Assembly: GCF_030373185.1 (NCBI RefSeq) | Contig: NZ_JAUCZH010000004.1 | Span: 1 to 64,000, forward strand | Source: Tabrizicola sp. | GTDB taxonomy: Bacteria > Pseudomonadota > Alphaproteobacteria > Rhodobacterales > Rhodobacteraceae | Direction of reading: 5' to 3' | DNA: 64,000 bases | Shown here: in pieces, positions 53,098 through 62,204 of the stretch | Layout of the letters: the number at the start of each line of letters is the position of its first letter | Numbering within the stretch: position 1 is the stretch's first letter | Program-made: the position numbers and the translations under genes | Notes under the pieces: model-generated | What the model was told of the DNA's origin: nothing | Seen by the model: the letters and a program-made list of their open reading frames with translations, nothing else | The model's database searches: none

Positions 53098-53337
53098 ATG
53101 CGGCGGATGGCCGACTGGGATGACATGGTGGATTGCGAAGGGCTTTTATGCCCGCTGCCCGTGTTGCGTGCGCGCAAGCGGCTGCTGTCGCTTGCCGCTG
53201 GCACAGTGCTTTGCGTCCGGGCGACCGATGCGATGGCCGCGATCGACCTGCCCCATTTCTGCGCCGAGGCGGGACATTCCTACCTCGGCGCAAGGGCAGA
53301 GGGTGCTGTCACCCTCCACCTGATCCGAAGGGCCTGA
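53098..53337 (+). CDS. TusA-like sulfurtransferase
   Basis: A 79-residue SirA/TusA/YeeD fold protein. VDCEGLLCPLPVLRARKRL contains the characteristic CPxP motif whose cysteine carries persulfide. The family relays sulfur to tRNA thiolation, molybdenum cofactor or other acceptors. An ATG at 53107 is an alternative start; neither has a strong ribosome site. The gene is convergent with rne, 13 bp away. Confidence 0.88.
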   Translation: MRRMADWDDMVDCEGLLCPLPVLRARKRLLSLAAGTVLCVRATDAMAAIDLPHFCAEAGHSYLGARAEGAVTLHLIRRA

Positions 53338-53350
53338 GCGGCCCCTGATC

Positions 53351-56098
53351 CTACCGGCCCAGTGACCACCAACCCTTGCGTTTGGGCTTGGACGGGTCGT
53401 CGGACGCAGCCACATCGGCCACGGCGGCGGCTTCAGCAGGGTCTGGAGAGACAGTTTCAACCGTGGCCGCAAGCCCCGGGTCAAGGGCCAGCACAGGTGC
53501 CGGTGCCTCGGTTGCGGCCTTCGCTCGCGGCGCACGACTGCGTGCGGGCTTTGACGGAGCGGCTTCGGCCGATTTGACCTTGGGCGCGGGTTCTGCTGCA
53601 AGTTCTGCGGCCGGTTCCGTGACGGATTCCGTAACGGCGGCTTTGGCGCGCGATGCCCGCTTGCGAGGCGCAGGCTTTGCGGCTTCGGCCACCACTGCCA
53701 CCGCAGGTTCTGCTGCAACCTTCTCGTCCGATACAGGCACCGAGTCCGCCAACGCGACGGCCACAGGCTCAACAACCGCCTCTGCCGCAGCATCTGCCGC
53801 CGTTTCTGCCACCGCCTCAACGTCGCCCTTGCGGACACGGGGCTTGCGGGTGCGCTTGCGTGCCGAACCCTTCGGCTCAGCCTCGGCCAGGGGTTCGACG
53901 GTTTCAGCGGCAACGACTTCTTCGTCTTCGTCGTCACCGTCTTCGTCACCAGCAGCACCGTTCAGCGCCGCATCGCCTTCACGCGCGCCACCGCGCCGAC
54001 GCCGACGCCGACGCCGCTTTTTCTTGCCGGGCGCGCCATTGTCACCTTCGGCGGCCGCAGCGGAAGCCGGAGCGGAAGCCGCCTCGGCAGCTTCGTCCTC
54101 GTCTTCTTCGATCAGATCATCGACCAGATCGTCTTCCTCTTCCTCGGCCACCGGCGCGCCCATCAGGCCAGCATGGCCGGAAATCACCGGCGTCTCTGGC
54201 ACGACACGCAATGCGGTCTTGAACTTTTCGATCGAGTGATCGGGGCTGATCATCGTCGGATCAGCTTCGATCCGCACCGACATGCCGTAACGCGCCTCGA
54301 TCAGCGCGATATGTTCGCGCTTGTTGTTGATGAGGTAGTTGACGATGCCGATGGGTGCCTTCAGCAGCACCTCTTTCGACCGCTTGCGCGTGCCTTCCTC
54401 TTCCAGCGCGCGCAGAACCTGCAAGGCCATGCTGTCATCCGACCGGATCAGGCCGGTGCCATGGCAATGCGCGCACGGCTGGGTGGTGCTTTCCAGCATG
54501 CCGGGCCGCAAGCGCTGGCGGCTCATCTCCATCAGGCCAAAGCCCGAGATGCGGCCGACCTGAATTCGCGCGCGGTCGGTTTTCAGCTTGTCCTTCAGGC
54601 GCTTCTCGACGGCGGCGTTGTTCTTGCGCTCTTCCATGTCGATGAAGTCGATGACGATCAGCCCGGCAAGGTCGCGCAGGCGCAACTGACGTGCCACTTC
54701 CTCGGCGGCCTCAAGGTTGGTCTTGAGCGCGGTATCCTCGATCGAGCCTTCCTTGGTGGCCCGGCCAGAGTTAACGTCGATGGCGACCAAAGCCTCGGTC
54801 ACACCAATCACGATGTAGCCGCCGGATTTCAACTGCACCACAGGGTTGAACATGCCGCCCAGATAGCTTTCCACCTGATACTTGGCGAACAGCGGCACCG
54901 GATCGGAATAGCGTACCACCTGCTTGGCGTGGCTTGGCATGATCATGCGCATGAAATCCTTGGCGGTGCGGTAGCCGCCTTCGCCTTCGACCAGAACCTC
55001 GTCAATCTCGCGGCTGTACAGATCGCGGATCGACCGTTTGATCAGGTCGCCTTCCTCATAGATCTTGGCGGGCGCGATGGATTTCAGCGTCAGTTCGCGG
55101 ATCTGTTCCCACAGGCGCATCAGGTATTCGTAATCGCGCTTGATTTCTGGCTTGGTACGCTTTGCACCCGCCGTGCGGATGATCAGGCCGGCGCCTTCCG
55201 GCACCTCGATCTCGGACGCAATTTCCTTGAGCTTCTTGCGGTCGGCCACTTGGGTGATCTTGCGGGAAATCCCGCCGCCCCGCGCGGTGTTCGGCATCAG
55301 GACGCAGTAGCGCCCGGCCAGCGACAGATAGGTGGTCAGCGCCGCACCCTTGTTGCCGCGCTCTTCCTTCACGACCTGGACCAGCATGATCTGCCGGACC
55401 TTGACGACTTCCTGGATCTTGTAGCGCCGGGCGCGCGGACGGCGCGGGGCGGCGATTTCTTCGGCCACATCCTCTTCGGCGATGGATTCGATCTCGTCGT
55501 CGGTTTCCGATGCATGGTCCATCGCCCGGTAGGGACGATCCCCTTCCCCGGGCTCCTCAGAAGGCGAGGCGCTGTGGTCATGATCATTGCCGTCATCATG
55601 CGCAAGTGCGGCATCCGCTGCGGCGCCAGTCTCGACCGCGATACCGGTCTCGACGGCGATCTCGGTGTCATCTTCACCCAGATCGACCACATCCATGCCC
55701 GACGGCCCCTCGACCACGGCATCAGCGTTCTTGACCTTTTCAGCCCGCTCTTGCGACCGCGCCGGACGGCGGCGGGTGCGGCGGTTGTCTTCTTCTTCCT
55801 CGGCGCGGGCCATGGCCCGCTCTTCCTCGATCAGCGCCTTACGGTCAGCGACCGGGATCTGGTAATAGTCCGGATGAATTTCGGCAAAGGCCAGAAACCC
55901 GTGCCGATTGCCACCATACTCGACAAAAGCCGCCTGAAGCGAAGGCTCCACGCGGGTCACTTTGGCAAGATAGATGTTTCCGGCAATCTGTCGCTTGTTT
56001 ACGGTCTCGAAGTCGAACTCTTCAACCTTGTTTCCGTCTACCACCACAACCCGAGTTTCCTCGGCATGGGTGGCGTCGATCAGCATCTTTTTGGCCAT
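53351..56098 (-). CDS. rne: Ribonuclease E/G
   Basis: A 915-residue endoribonuclease central to mRNA decay and rRNA processing. The N-terminal S1 domain (starts MAKKMLIDATHAEETRV) is split by an insert of about 130 residues rich in acidic and basic runs (roughly 85-220). The catalytic domain keeps the magnesium aspartates in LVAIDVNSGRATKE and IVIDFIDMEERKN. The zinc link is CAHCHGTG. The C-terminal 250 residues are disordered, with KKKRRRRRRRRGG and Ala/Pro/Glu repeats, ending KRKGWWSLGR. The start is chosen at 56098. It probably forms the degradosome scaffold. Confidence 0.95.
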   Translation of the reverse strand: MAKKMLIDATHAEETRVVVVDGNKVEEFDFETVNKRQIAGNIYLAKVTRVEPSLQAAFVEYGGNRHGFLAFAEIHPDYYQIPVADRKALIEEERAMARAEEEEDNRRTRRRPARSQERAEKVKNADAVVEGPSGMDVVDLGEDDTEIAVETGIAVETGAAADAALAHDDGNDHDHSASPSEEPGEGDRPYRAMDHASETDDEIESIAEEDVAEEIAAPRRPRARRYKIQEVVKVRQIMLVQVVKEERGNKGAALTTYLSLAGRYCVLMPNTARGGGISRKITQVADRKKLKEIASEIEVPEGAGLIIRTAGAKRTKPEIKRDYEYLMRLWEQIRELTLKSIAPAKIYEEGDLIKRSIRDLYSREIDEVLVEGEGGYRTAKDFMRMIMPSHAKQVVRYSDPVPLFAKYQVESYLGGMFNPVVQLKSGGYIVIGVTEALVAIDVNSGRATKEGSIEDTALKTNLEAAEEVARQLRLRDLAGLIVIDFIDMEERKNNAAVEKRLKDKLKTDRARIQVGRISGFGLMEMSRQRLRPGMLESTTQPCAHCHGTGLIRSDDSMALQVLRALEEEGTRKRSKEVLLKAPIGIVNYLINNKREHIALIEARYGMSVRIEADPTMISPDHSIEKFKTALRVVPETPVISGHAGLMGAPVAEEEEDDLVDDLIEEDEDEAAEAASAPASAAAAEGDNGAPGKKKRRRRRRRRGGAREGDAALNGAAGDEDGDDEDEEVVAAETVEPLAEAEPKGSARKRTRKPRVRKGDVEAVAETAADAAAEAVVEPVAVALADSVPVSDEKVAAEPAVAVVAEAAKPAPRKRASRAKAAVTESVTEPAAELAAEPAPKVKSAEAAPSKPARSRAPRAKAATEAPAPVLALDPGLAATVETVSPDPAEAAAVADVAASDDPSKPKRKGWWSLGR

Positions 56099-56513
56099 TT
56101 TGTTCCAATGCGCCCGGCCTGCACAACACAGCGCCCGGGGAAGCCCCGGGTGGATGATTGACAGGGAAAGGGCGACTTGTTCGGGCGGGTGCGCGCAACG
56201 CAAAGCGGCGGGCCATGCCCAATGGGCACCCCGCGTTCAGCTTTGCCAATGTCGCACACATCATCGCGTTTCACTACGGACAGCTTTGCAGCCACCCACC
56301 TTTTAAATCCCGCATCGTCAACGACTTGGCGGGAAATGCCCAACCTTTCGGCCGATCCGACTACCGTATCGGCGGCGCGCATGGGGCGCCTTTCCTGCAC
56401 GGCAGAGAATTCCTGCGCGAAGATGTAACCTTCACGTTACGCGACCCTAACGGGAAAGCGTGCGAAATGACAATGGGCTATTTCCCACCAAGGCCGCGCG
56501 GGCCTATGCGGGA
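56099..56513 (-). promoter_or_regulatory. 415-bp 5' region of rne
   Basis: There is no convincing gene; the plus ORF 56158-56523 has no family features. On the minus strand a candidate promoter TTGTCA (56468-56473) - 18 bp - TAGGGT (56444-56449) would give a leader of about 330 nt. Near the ATG is a CCCGGGG-CTTCCCCGGG stem. A long structured leader is expected for rne, which in other bacteria cleaves its own 5' UTR (inference here). Confidence 0.4.
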
Positions 56514-57842
56514 TCAGACGTAATCCCCTCGCGTCAGGCCGTATTTCGCCATCTTCTCGTTCAGGGTCCGGCGTGGCAGGCACAACTCCTCCATCACCGC
56601 GACAATTGACCCCTTGTGCCGCCGCATCGTGTTGTCGATCAGCATGCGCTCGAAGGATTCCACATAATCCTTCAGGGGCTTGCCCTCGGTGGTCAGTGCA
56701 GGTCCGGCCGCCTCGTTGTCGGCCATCAGCAGGCTGGCGATGGACCCGGACCCGCGCCGGTTCTGCAAGACGGCGCGTTCCGCGATGTTGACCAACTGGC
56801 GCACGTTGCCTGGCCAGGGCGCCTGCAACAGTTGCGCGGCTTCCTGTGCGGTCACCTGCGGGGCGTCGCAGCCGTATTCTTCGGCGAACTGCTCCGACAG
56901 ACGGGTGAACAGTTGCAGGATGTCTTCGCCCCTGGTCCGCAGCGGCGGCAACAGTATTGTCATCGCGCCCAGCCGGTAGAACAGGTCCGGCCGCAGCACG
57001 GCTTCCAACGTCGTATCCGGGGCATGCTGGTTGCAGATCGCGATGATGCGGGTTTCGGGTGGGGTGCCTTGCTCGTTGATCACCGTCAAGAGCCGTGCCT
57101 GAAGGGCGCCGGGCATCGCCTCGATATCCTCAAGGCACAGGGTTCCACCGCGCGCCTCTTCGATCAGAGGCAGGCTGCCGTCTTCGGCCGGACCGAACAG
57201 CCGGGCAGAAAGCTGGTCTTCGCCCCATGCCGCACACGACACCGCCACGAACTTCTTTGACGCGCGCGGCCCAACGGCGTGCAGCGCATGGGCCACAAGG
57301 GTCTTGCCTGTCCCCGTCTCGCCGTCGATCAGGACGTGGCTGTCAGCCTGCCCCAAATCAAGAATGTCCTCGCGCAAGCGGTCCATCGCGGGCGAAGATC
57401 CGATCAGCTTTTTCATGATGGTCGAGCCGTCAGACAACTCCTTGCGCAAAGCCCGGTTATCAAGCGTCATCCGCCGCGCCTGCGTCGCCTTCTTGGCAAG
57501 TTCGGTCATCCGGTCGGGGTTGAACGGCTTTTCCAGAAAGTCGAACGCCCCCACCCGCATCGCTTCCACCGCCATAGGCACATCACCGTGACCGGTGATC
57601 ATGATCACAGGCAGGCCCGAATCCTGCCCCATCAGGCGTTTCAGGAACGCCATCCCGTCCATGCCGGGCATCTTGATATCGCTGACGACCACGCCCTGAA
57701 ACTCTGGCCCGATCACCTTCAGCGCCTCTTCCGCCGAAGCGAAGGTCTCGGTGTCAAAGCCCGACAGCGCAAGCCACTGGCTGATCGATTGCCGCATGTC
57801 GGCCTCGTCATCGACGATTGCCACTTTCATTGCGCGGGCCAT
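56514..57842 (-). CDS. dctD: DctD-like NtrC-family response regulator lacking GAFTGA
   Basis: A 442-residue regulator. Receiver domain with D55 (VVVSDIKMPGMDG), AAA+ domain (about 145-370) with Walker A GETGTGKT (174-181), and C-terminal Fis-type helix-turn-helix (GSIVAVMEELCLPRRTLNEKM). The region where GAFTGA should lie reads SARLFGPAEDGSLPLIEEARGG, so the sigma-54 contact loop is missing. Walker B is LCLEDIE instead of the usual LFLDEIG. It therefore probably does not open sigma-54 promoters in the usual way. It lies ten bases after dctB. Confidence 0.9.
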   Translation of the reverse strand: MARAMKVAIVDDEADMRQSISQWLALSGFDTETFASAEEALKVIGPEFQGVVVSDIKMPGMDGMAFLKRLMGQDSGLPVIMITGHGDVPMAVEAMRVGAFDFLEKPFNPDRMTELAKKATQARRMTLDNRALRKELSDGSTIMKKLIGSSPAMDRLREDILDLGQADSHVLIDGETGTGKTLVAHALHAVGPRASKKFVAVSCAAWGEDQLSARLFGPAEDGSLPLIEEARGGTLCLEDIEAMPGALQARLLTVINEQGTPPETRIIAICNQHAPDTTLEAVLRPDLFYRLGAMTILLPPLRTRGEDILQLFTRLSEQFAEEYGCDAPQVTAQEAAQLLQAPWPGNVRQLVNIAERAVLQNRRGSGSIASLLMADNEAAGPALTTEGKPLKDYVESFERMLIDNTMRRHKGSIVAVMEELCLPRRTLNEKMAKYGLTRGDYV

Positions 57843-57852
57843 CTGGACCTCT

Positions 57853-59613
57853 TCATTCTGCTGCTTCCTGATTTTTGCCGAGGATCGGCAACTGCATTTC
57901 AAACACCGCCCCACCGCCATCGCCGTTCCGGGCAGTCAACCTGCCGCCAAGGTCGGTCACGATGCCCGAGGAGATGGCAAGGCCAAGGCCCACGCCTTCG
58001 CCGGGTTTCTTGGTGGTGTAGAACGGCTCGAAAAGATTCTCGAGTTCGGTAATTCCATGGCCATTGTCGCGCACCGTAAGCATCGCCGTTTCGCCTGCTG
58101 ACAGCAGGATGTCGATCTGCGGAGCTTTCACGTCCTTGGTCGCGTCAAGCGCATTGCGCAAAAGGTTGATGATCACCTGTTCCAGCCGGATGCGGTCAGC
58201 CATGACCAGAACCGGCTGGCGCGGCATGCCTCGGCTGATCTTCACGACCCGGGCCTTCAACTGCGGCTCCATCATCGCAAGCGCCGAAGACACGCAGGCG
58301 CGCAGGTCAACCTCCTCGAAGGCCTCGCCGCCCTTGCGGGCATAGGATTTCAGTTGCCGGGTGATCGCGCCCATGCGTTCGATCAGATCGTCGATCCGCT
58401 GAAAGCTGGACAGGGCCTCTTCGGGCCGCTTGCGCTGAAGCAGAAGGCGGGCGCCGGCAAGATAAGTCTTCATCGCGGCAAGGGGCTGGTTCAATTCATG
58501 ACTGACCGCTGCCGACATTTCGCCAAGGGCCGCCAGCTTCGAGGACTGCGCCAGCGTCAATTCCGCCACTTCAAGATCCTTCTGCACCTTCTCACGCTCG
58601 GCAATCTCGCGCTGAAGGCGGGCGTTCAGCGCCCGAAGCTCTGCAGATTCCCGCTGAAAGCTTAGCGAGCGTGACCAGGCCCGCCGCGACAGGATGTAGA
58701 AGGTCAGCGCCATCAGGATGGCAAAGCCCATGATCTCCAGCGCCAGAATCCCGTTCACCTGTTCGCGGACCGATCCATAGGCGGTGAAGGTCTGGATCTT
58801 CCAGCCCCGGAAAGGAACCCGAGCCTCGGTCCGCATCACGGCCTCACCGCGGACATAGGCATCGGGCGGGTTCTGCGCCCAGTCGGCTGTGGCCCGCAAC
58901 GCCCGGGCAATGGCCGATGGCGGATCACGCAGCGCCAGCGCCTCGGCAACCGGCAGGCCGCGCCAGCGCGATTCCGTGGCAAGAAGCACTGTGCCTTCGC
59001 TGTCGGTCACCAGCACCGCATCCTGAAGGCCGGACCAGGCGCGTTCGTATTTCATCAGGTCAACCGAAACGACGATGACCCCCAAGGTCTTGCCCTCGGC
59101 CTGAAGTGACCGCGAATAGACAAAATCATACCCACCCGATTCGCGTTTGACGGCAGTGAAGATCGTCTCTTTCGTCCGTTGGGCATCGACGAAGTAGGTG
59201 TCGTTGCGGTTGTTGGTGCCAAGGATGTTGCGGTTGGTTGCACCCACGACGCGCCCGTCATTGCCCAGAAGCCGGATCGACGCGACGCCGATCTGCGCCT
59301 GAAGCGCGATGAGTTTCGCCGATGTGCGGGAGAAATTGCCTTCGCGCAGGGCCTGCACCAGTTCCGGGTCACGCGACAGCAAAAGCGGAACCACCGAAGT
59401 CCGCTGCAATTCGGCCATCAGGTTACCGGTGTAAAGCGCCAGCCGCACCTCTGCCCGGCTGCGGGTATCGGCGGTGTAGCGGTCAGTCAGCAACCGGTTC
59501 GATACAAGCACAACCCCGACGGCAAGCAGGACCAGAAGCCCGACCGCAAGCTTGACGCGCCAAGGCAAGCCCTGGGCGGATGCAGGTTGTTGAAGCGGGC
59601 CGGATCTTGTCAT
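57853..59613 (-). CDS. dctB: DctB-like sensor histidine kinase
   Basis: A 586-residue kinase. TM1 (about 20-42), a large periplasmic double-PDC (Cache-like) sensor (about 45-290) with VYSRSLQAEGKTLGVIVVSVDL, TM2 (about 295-315), a coiled coil (RESAELRALNARLQREIAERE), then the H-box SAAVSHELNQPLAAMKTYL and ATPase boxes LLRNALDATKD, DNGHGI and GVGLGLAIS. It resembles DctB, which senses C4-dicarboxylates. ATG at 59613; the track used a TTG six bases earlier. Partner: the adjacent dctD-like gene. Confidence 0.92.
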   Translation of the reverse strand: MTRSGPLQQPASAQGLPWRVKLAVGLLVLLAVGVVLVSNRLLTDRYTADTRSRAEVRLALYTGNLMAELQRTSVVPLLLSRDPELVQALREGNFSRTSAKLIALQAQIGVASIRLLGNDGRVVGATNRNILGTNNRNDTYFVDAQRTKETIFTAVKRESGGYDFVYSRSLQAEGKTLGVIVVSVDLMKYERAWSGLQDAVLVTDSEGTVLLATESRWRGLPVAEALALRDPPSAIARALRATADWAQNPPDAYVRGEAVMRTEARVPFRGWKIQTFTAYGSVREQVNGILALEIMGFAILMALTFYILSRRAWSRSLSFQRESAELRALNARLQREIAEREKVQKDLEVAELTLAQSSKLAALGEMSAAVSHELNQPLAAMKTYLAGARLLLQRKRPEEALSSFQRIDDLIERMGAITRQLKSYARKGGEAFEEVDLRACVSSALAMMEPQLKARVVKISRGMPRQPVLVMADRIRLEQVIINLLRNALDATKDVKAPQIDILLSAGETAMLTVRDNGHGITELENLFEPFYTTKKPGEGVGLGLAISSGIVTDLGGRLTARNGDGGGAVFEMQLPILGKNQEAAE

Positions 59614-59659
59614 GACCAAAGACTAGGGCCGCCCCGGGCGCGCCTCAAGCCAAGGCATG

Positions 59660-60328
59660 TCAGGCCAGCGCCATCCCGCCCATCAGCGAGGCGAACAACG
59701 GGCGGCCATCTTCGCCCCCCAGCGCCGCCTCAACGGCGCGTTCGGGGTGGGGCATCATTCCCAGCACCCGGCGGTTTTCCGAAAGCACCCCGGCAATGTC
59801 GGCCATGCTGCCATTGGGGTTGTCGCAATAGGTGAAGGCGATGCGGTCATCGCCTTGCAAACGCGACAGGCCTTCGGCGTCGATGGTGTAGTTGCCGTCG
59901 TGATGAGCGATGGGAACGTGGATCGTCTGACCCGGCACATAAGCGGCCGTATAGGCGCTATCCGTGGTGGCGACCCGCAGCGCCACCGTCTTGCAGACGA
60001 ACTTCAGCCCTGCATTGCGCATCAAGACGCCGGGCAAGAGGCCCATTTCCGTAAGCACCTGAAAGCCGTTGCAGATTCCAAGGACATAGCCGCCCCGGTC
60101 GGCATGGGTGCGAATGGCGGTCGAGATCGGCGATTGGGCGGCAATGGCGCCGCAGCGCAGGTAGTCCCCGAAGGAAAACCCGCCCGGCACCCCGACCACA
60201 TCCACGCCCGTGGGCAGATCGGTATCCTTGTGCCAGACCCGCGCCACCTCAAACCCGGCGCTTTCAAAGGCGGTGGCAAGGTCACGGTCGCAGTTCGAGC
60301 CCGGGAAGGTGACGACGGCAGCTTTCAT
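59660..60328 (-). CDS. purQ: FGAM synthase subunit PurQ (glutaminase)
   Basis: A 222-residue class I glutamine amidotransferase that supplies ammonia to PurL. The nucleophile Cys is in [12 protein letters not shown], and the His-Glu pair in [20 protein letters not shown] opens the family. Length is normal. It stands alone here, far from purC-purS (42-43 kb), and is divergent from the GlcD-like gene. Confidence 0.96.
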   Translation of the reverse strand: MKAAVVTFPGSNCDRDLATAFESAGFEVARVWHKDTDLPTGVDVVGVPGGFSFGDYLRCGAIAAQSPISTAIRTHADRGGYVLGICNGFQVLTEMGLLPGVLMRNAGLKFVCKTVALRVATTDSAYTAAYVPGQTIHVPIAHHDGNYTIDAEGLSRLQGDDRIAFTYCDNPNGSMADIAGVLSENRRVLGMMPHPERAVEAALGGEDGRPLFASLMGGMALA

Positions 60329-60457
60329 GGACGATTCCCCGGTATCTGGCGGTTGGTCGCGTCATAGCGCAAGGCCGCGGCAAGGGCTACCCCCAGCACT
60401 ACCCTTCCCCAGCAGGGTAGCGCTTGGCGCTTGCGCCACGGGGCGTTAGGGTCGGGC

Positions 60458-61849
60458 ATGCTTGCTGAAACCGCCCTTGCCGAATTGCGCGCCCTGTTCG
60501 GGACGCAGATGTCCATCGCACCGGCCGTGCTTGCCGCACACGGGCAAAGCGAAAGCCTTGTTACAGCGGGTCTGCCGGATGCCGTGGTGTTCCCGACCAC
60601 AACGGATCAGGTCGCAGCCCTTGCCAAGTGGTCCAGCCAGCACCGTGTCCCACTGATCGGCTGGGGGGCCGGCACATCGCTTGAAGGACATGCGCTGGCC
60701 TTGCACGGAGGAGTCGTGGTCGATTTCCGCGACATGGCCGCGGTGCTGGAGGTCCGGCCCGAAGATCGGCTGGTGCGGGTTGAACCCGGCATCACGCGTG
60801 AGGTGCTGAACCACGAACTGCGCTCGACCGGGCTGATGTTTCCCGTCGATCCCGGTGCCAATGCCTCGATCGGGGGGATGGCGGCGACGCGGGCCTCTGG
60901 CACGACCGCCGTGCGCTACGGCACGATGCGCGACAATGTGCGCGGCTTGACGGTGGTTCTGGCCGATGGCCGGGTGATCCGCACCGGCACCGGTGCGCCC
61001 AAATCGGCGGCAGGCTATGATCTGACCGCGCTTTTCGTCGGGTCCGAAGGTACGCTGGGCCTGATCACCGAACTGACCTTGCGGCTGCATGGCCAGCCCG
61101 AAGCGGTGATGACGGCGGTGGCGGCCTTTCCGGGGGTGGCGCAGGCCGTGGATTGCGTGATTGCCACGATGCAGATGGGCCTGACCCCGGCGCGGATCGA
61201 ATTTCTGGACGTGGAAACCGTTGCCGCCTGCAACGCCTTTTCCGGGCTAAGCCTGCCCCTTGCCCCACAGCTTCTGGTCGAGTTTCACGGCCACCCCGAC
61301 GGTGTTGCTGAAGACACCCGCCGCTTTCGCGACATTGCCGAAGGGTTCGGGGCCGATGGGCTGCAATGGGCGGAACGTCAGGAAGACCGCACCCGGCTTT
61401 GGGCCGCACGCCACAGCGCCTATCGCGCGATCCTTGCCTCGCGTCCCGGGGCGAAGGCGGTGGTGACGGATGTCTGCGTGCCGATATCGCGCCTGTCGCA
61501 GGCGGTGGACGAGACTCGGGCAGATATTGCGGGTTCTGGGATACCGGGGCCGATCCTTGGTCATGTCGGGGACGGCAATTTCCACGCGATCTTGCTGGTG
61601 CGCCCCGGCGATGCCGCCGAGTTTGCCACCGCGAAAACCCTTGCCGCCCGGATGGCAGACCGAGCCTTGCGGCTGGGCGGAACGATCACCGGCGAACATG
61701 GCGTGGGCTTCGGCAAGCTGGGCCATATGGAGGCCGAACATGGTGCAGGTTGGGACGTGATGGCCACGCTGAAGCGCGCGCTTGATCCCCTTGGGTTGAT
61801 GAACCCCGGCAAGGTCATCCCCGGCAGAACCGGGGACGGCCCGGCTTAA
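60458..61849 (+). CDS. FAD-linked oxidase (GlcD / D-lactate dehydrogenase type)
   Basis: A 463-residue flavoprotein. The N-terminal PCMH-type FAD-binding domain has VPLIGWGAGTSLEGHAL and FPVDPGANASIGGMAATRASGT; the C-terminal domain has GPILGHVGDGNFHAIL and GTITGEHGVGFGK, typical of D-lactate dehydrogenases and glycolate oxidase subunit D. No glcE or glcF follows, so a stand-alone D-2-hydroxyacid dehydrogenase is most likely. ATG chosen at 60458. Its stop interleaves with the DUF1127 stop (TTAA). Confidence 0.9.
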   Translation: MLAETALAELRALFGTQMSIAPAVLAAHGQSESLVTAGLPDAVVFPTTTDQVAALAKWSSQHRVPLIGWGAGTSLEGHALALHGGVVVDFRDMAAVLEVRPEDRLVRVEPGITREVLNHELRSTGLMFPVDPGANASIGGMAATRASGTTAVRYGTMRDNVRGLTVVLADGRVIRTGTGAPKSAAGYDLTALFVGSEGTLGLITELTLRLHGQPEAVMTAVAAFPGVAQAVDCVIATMQMGLTPARIEFLDVETVAACNAFSGLSLPLAPQLLVEFHGHPDGVAEDTRRFRDIAEGFGADGLQWAERQEDRTRLWAARHSAYRAILASRPGAKAVVTDVCVPISRLSQAVDETRADIAGSGIPGPILGHVGDGNFHAILLVRPGDAAEFATAKTLAARMADRALRLGGTITGEHGVGFGKLGHMEAEHGAGWDVMATLKRALDPLGLMNPGKVIPGRTGDGPA

Positions 61850-62007
61850 AGATCAAAGCTCGACCGACGAAACAGACCGTTGTCCACTTCACGCTGACGC
61901 CGTTCAAGGTCGATCCGCGAGACGGAAGCATTCAGATAATCCCGCTCCAGTTCCGCAAGCGACGGAAAGTTGCGCAGCGACTTCAGGGATTTCAAGATAT
62001 TGAGCAT
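61846..62007 (-). CDS. DUF1127 small protein
   Basis: A 53-residue protein: MLNILKSLKSLRNFPSLAELERDYLNASVSRIDLERRQREVDNGLFRR. The YLNASVSRIDLERRQRE block is the DUF1127/YjiS-like signature. Some small DUF1127 proteins are reported to bind RNA or influence phosphate and small-molecule metabolism; here the function is open. AAAGGAAG precedes the ATG at 62007, and a GTTCTTGATCAGAAC near-palindrome overlaps the leader. Confidence 0.85.
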   Translation of the reverse strand: MLNILKSLKSLRNFPSLAELERDYLNASVSRIDLERRQREVDNGLFRRSSFDL

Positions 62008-62204
62008 GACAGACTTCCTTTGTTCTTGATCAGAACATAGGACGCCGCAGCGCAGCATTACAGGTCGGGATCGGGAAAGCCGTCATGCGCCAAACGCATG
62101 GCTTGTGTCATTTTGCCGTAACGACAGGCAAAGCGCCCGAAAGCGCGGCACTCGATTGCAGATTTTTTCGCGGTCTTGCCGCGCATTGGCCTGACAAGCG
62201 CCAG

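Noticed and set aside
54173-56161. 662-residue plus-strand ORF
   Set aside because: It is antisense to rne, and its His/Asp/Gln-rich composition mirrors the opposite strand codons.
56158-56523. 121-residue plus-strand ORF in the rne leader
   Set aside because: It has no family motif, overlaps the end of dctD and has a plausible non-coding explanation as leader DNA.
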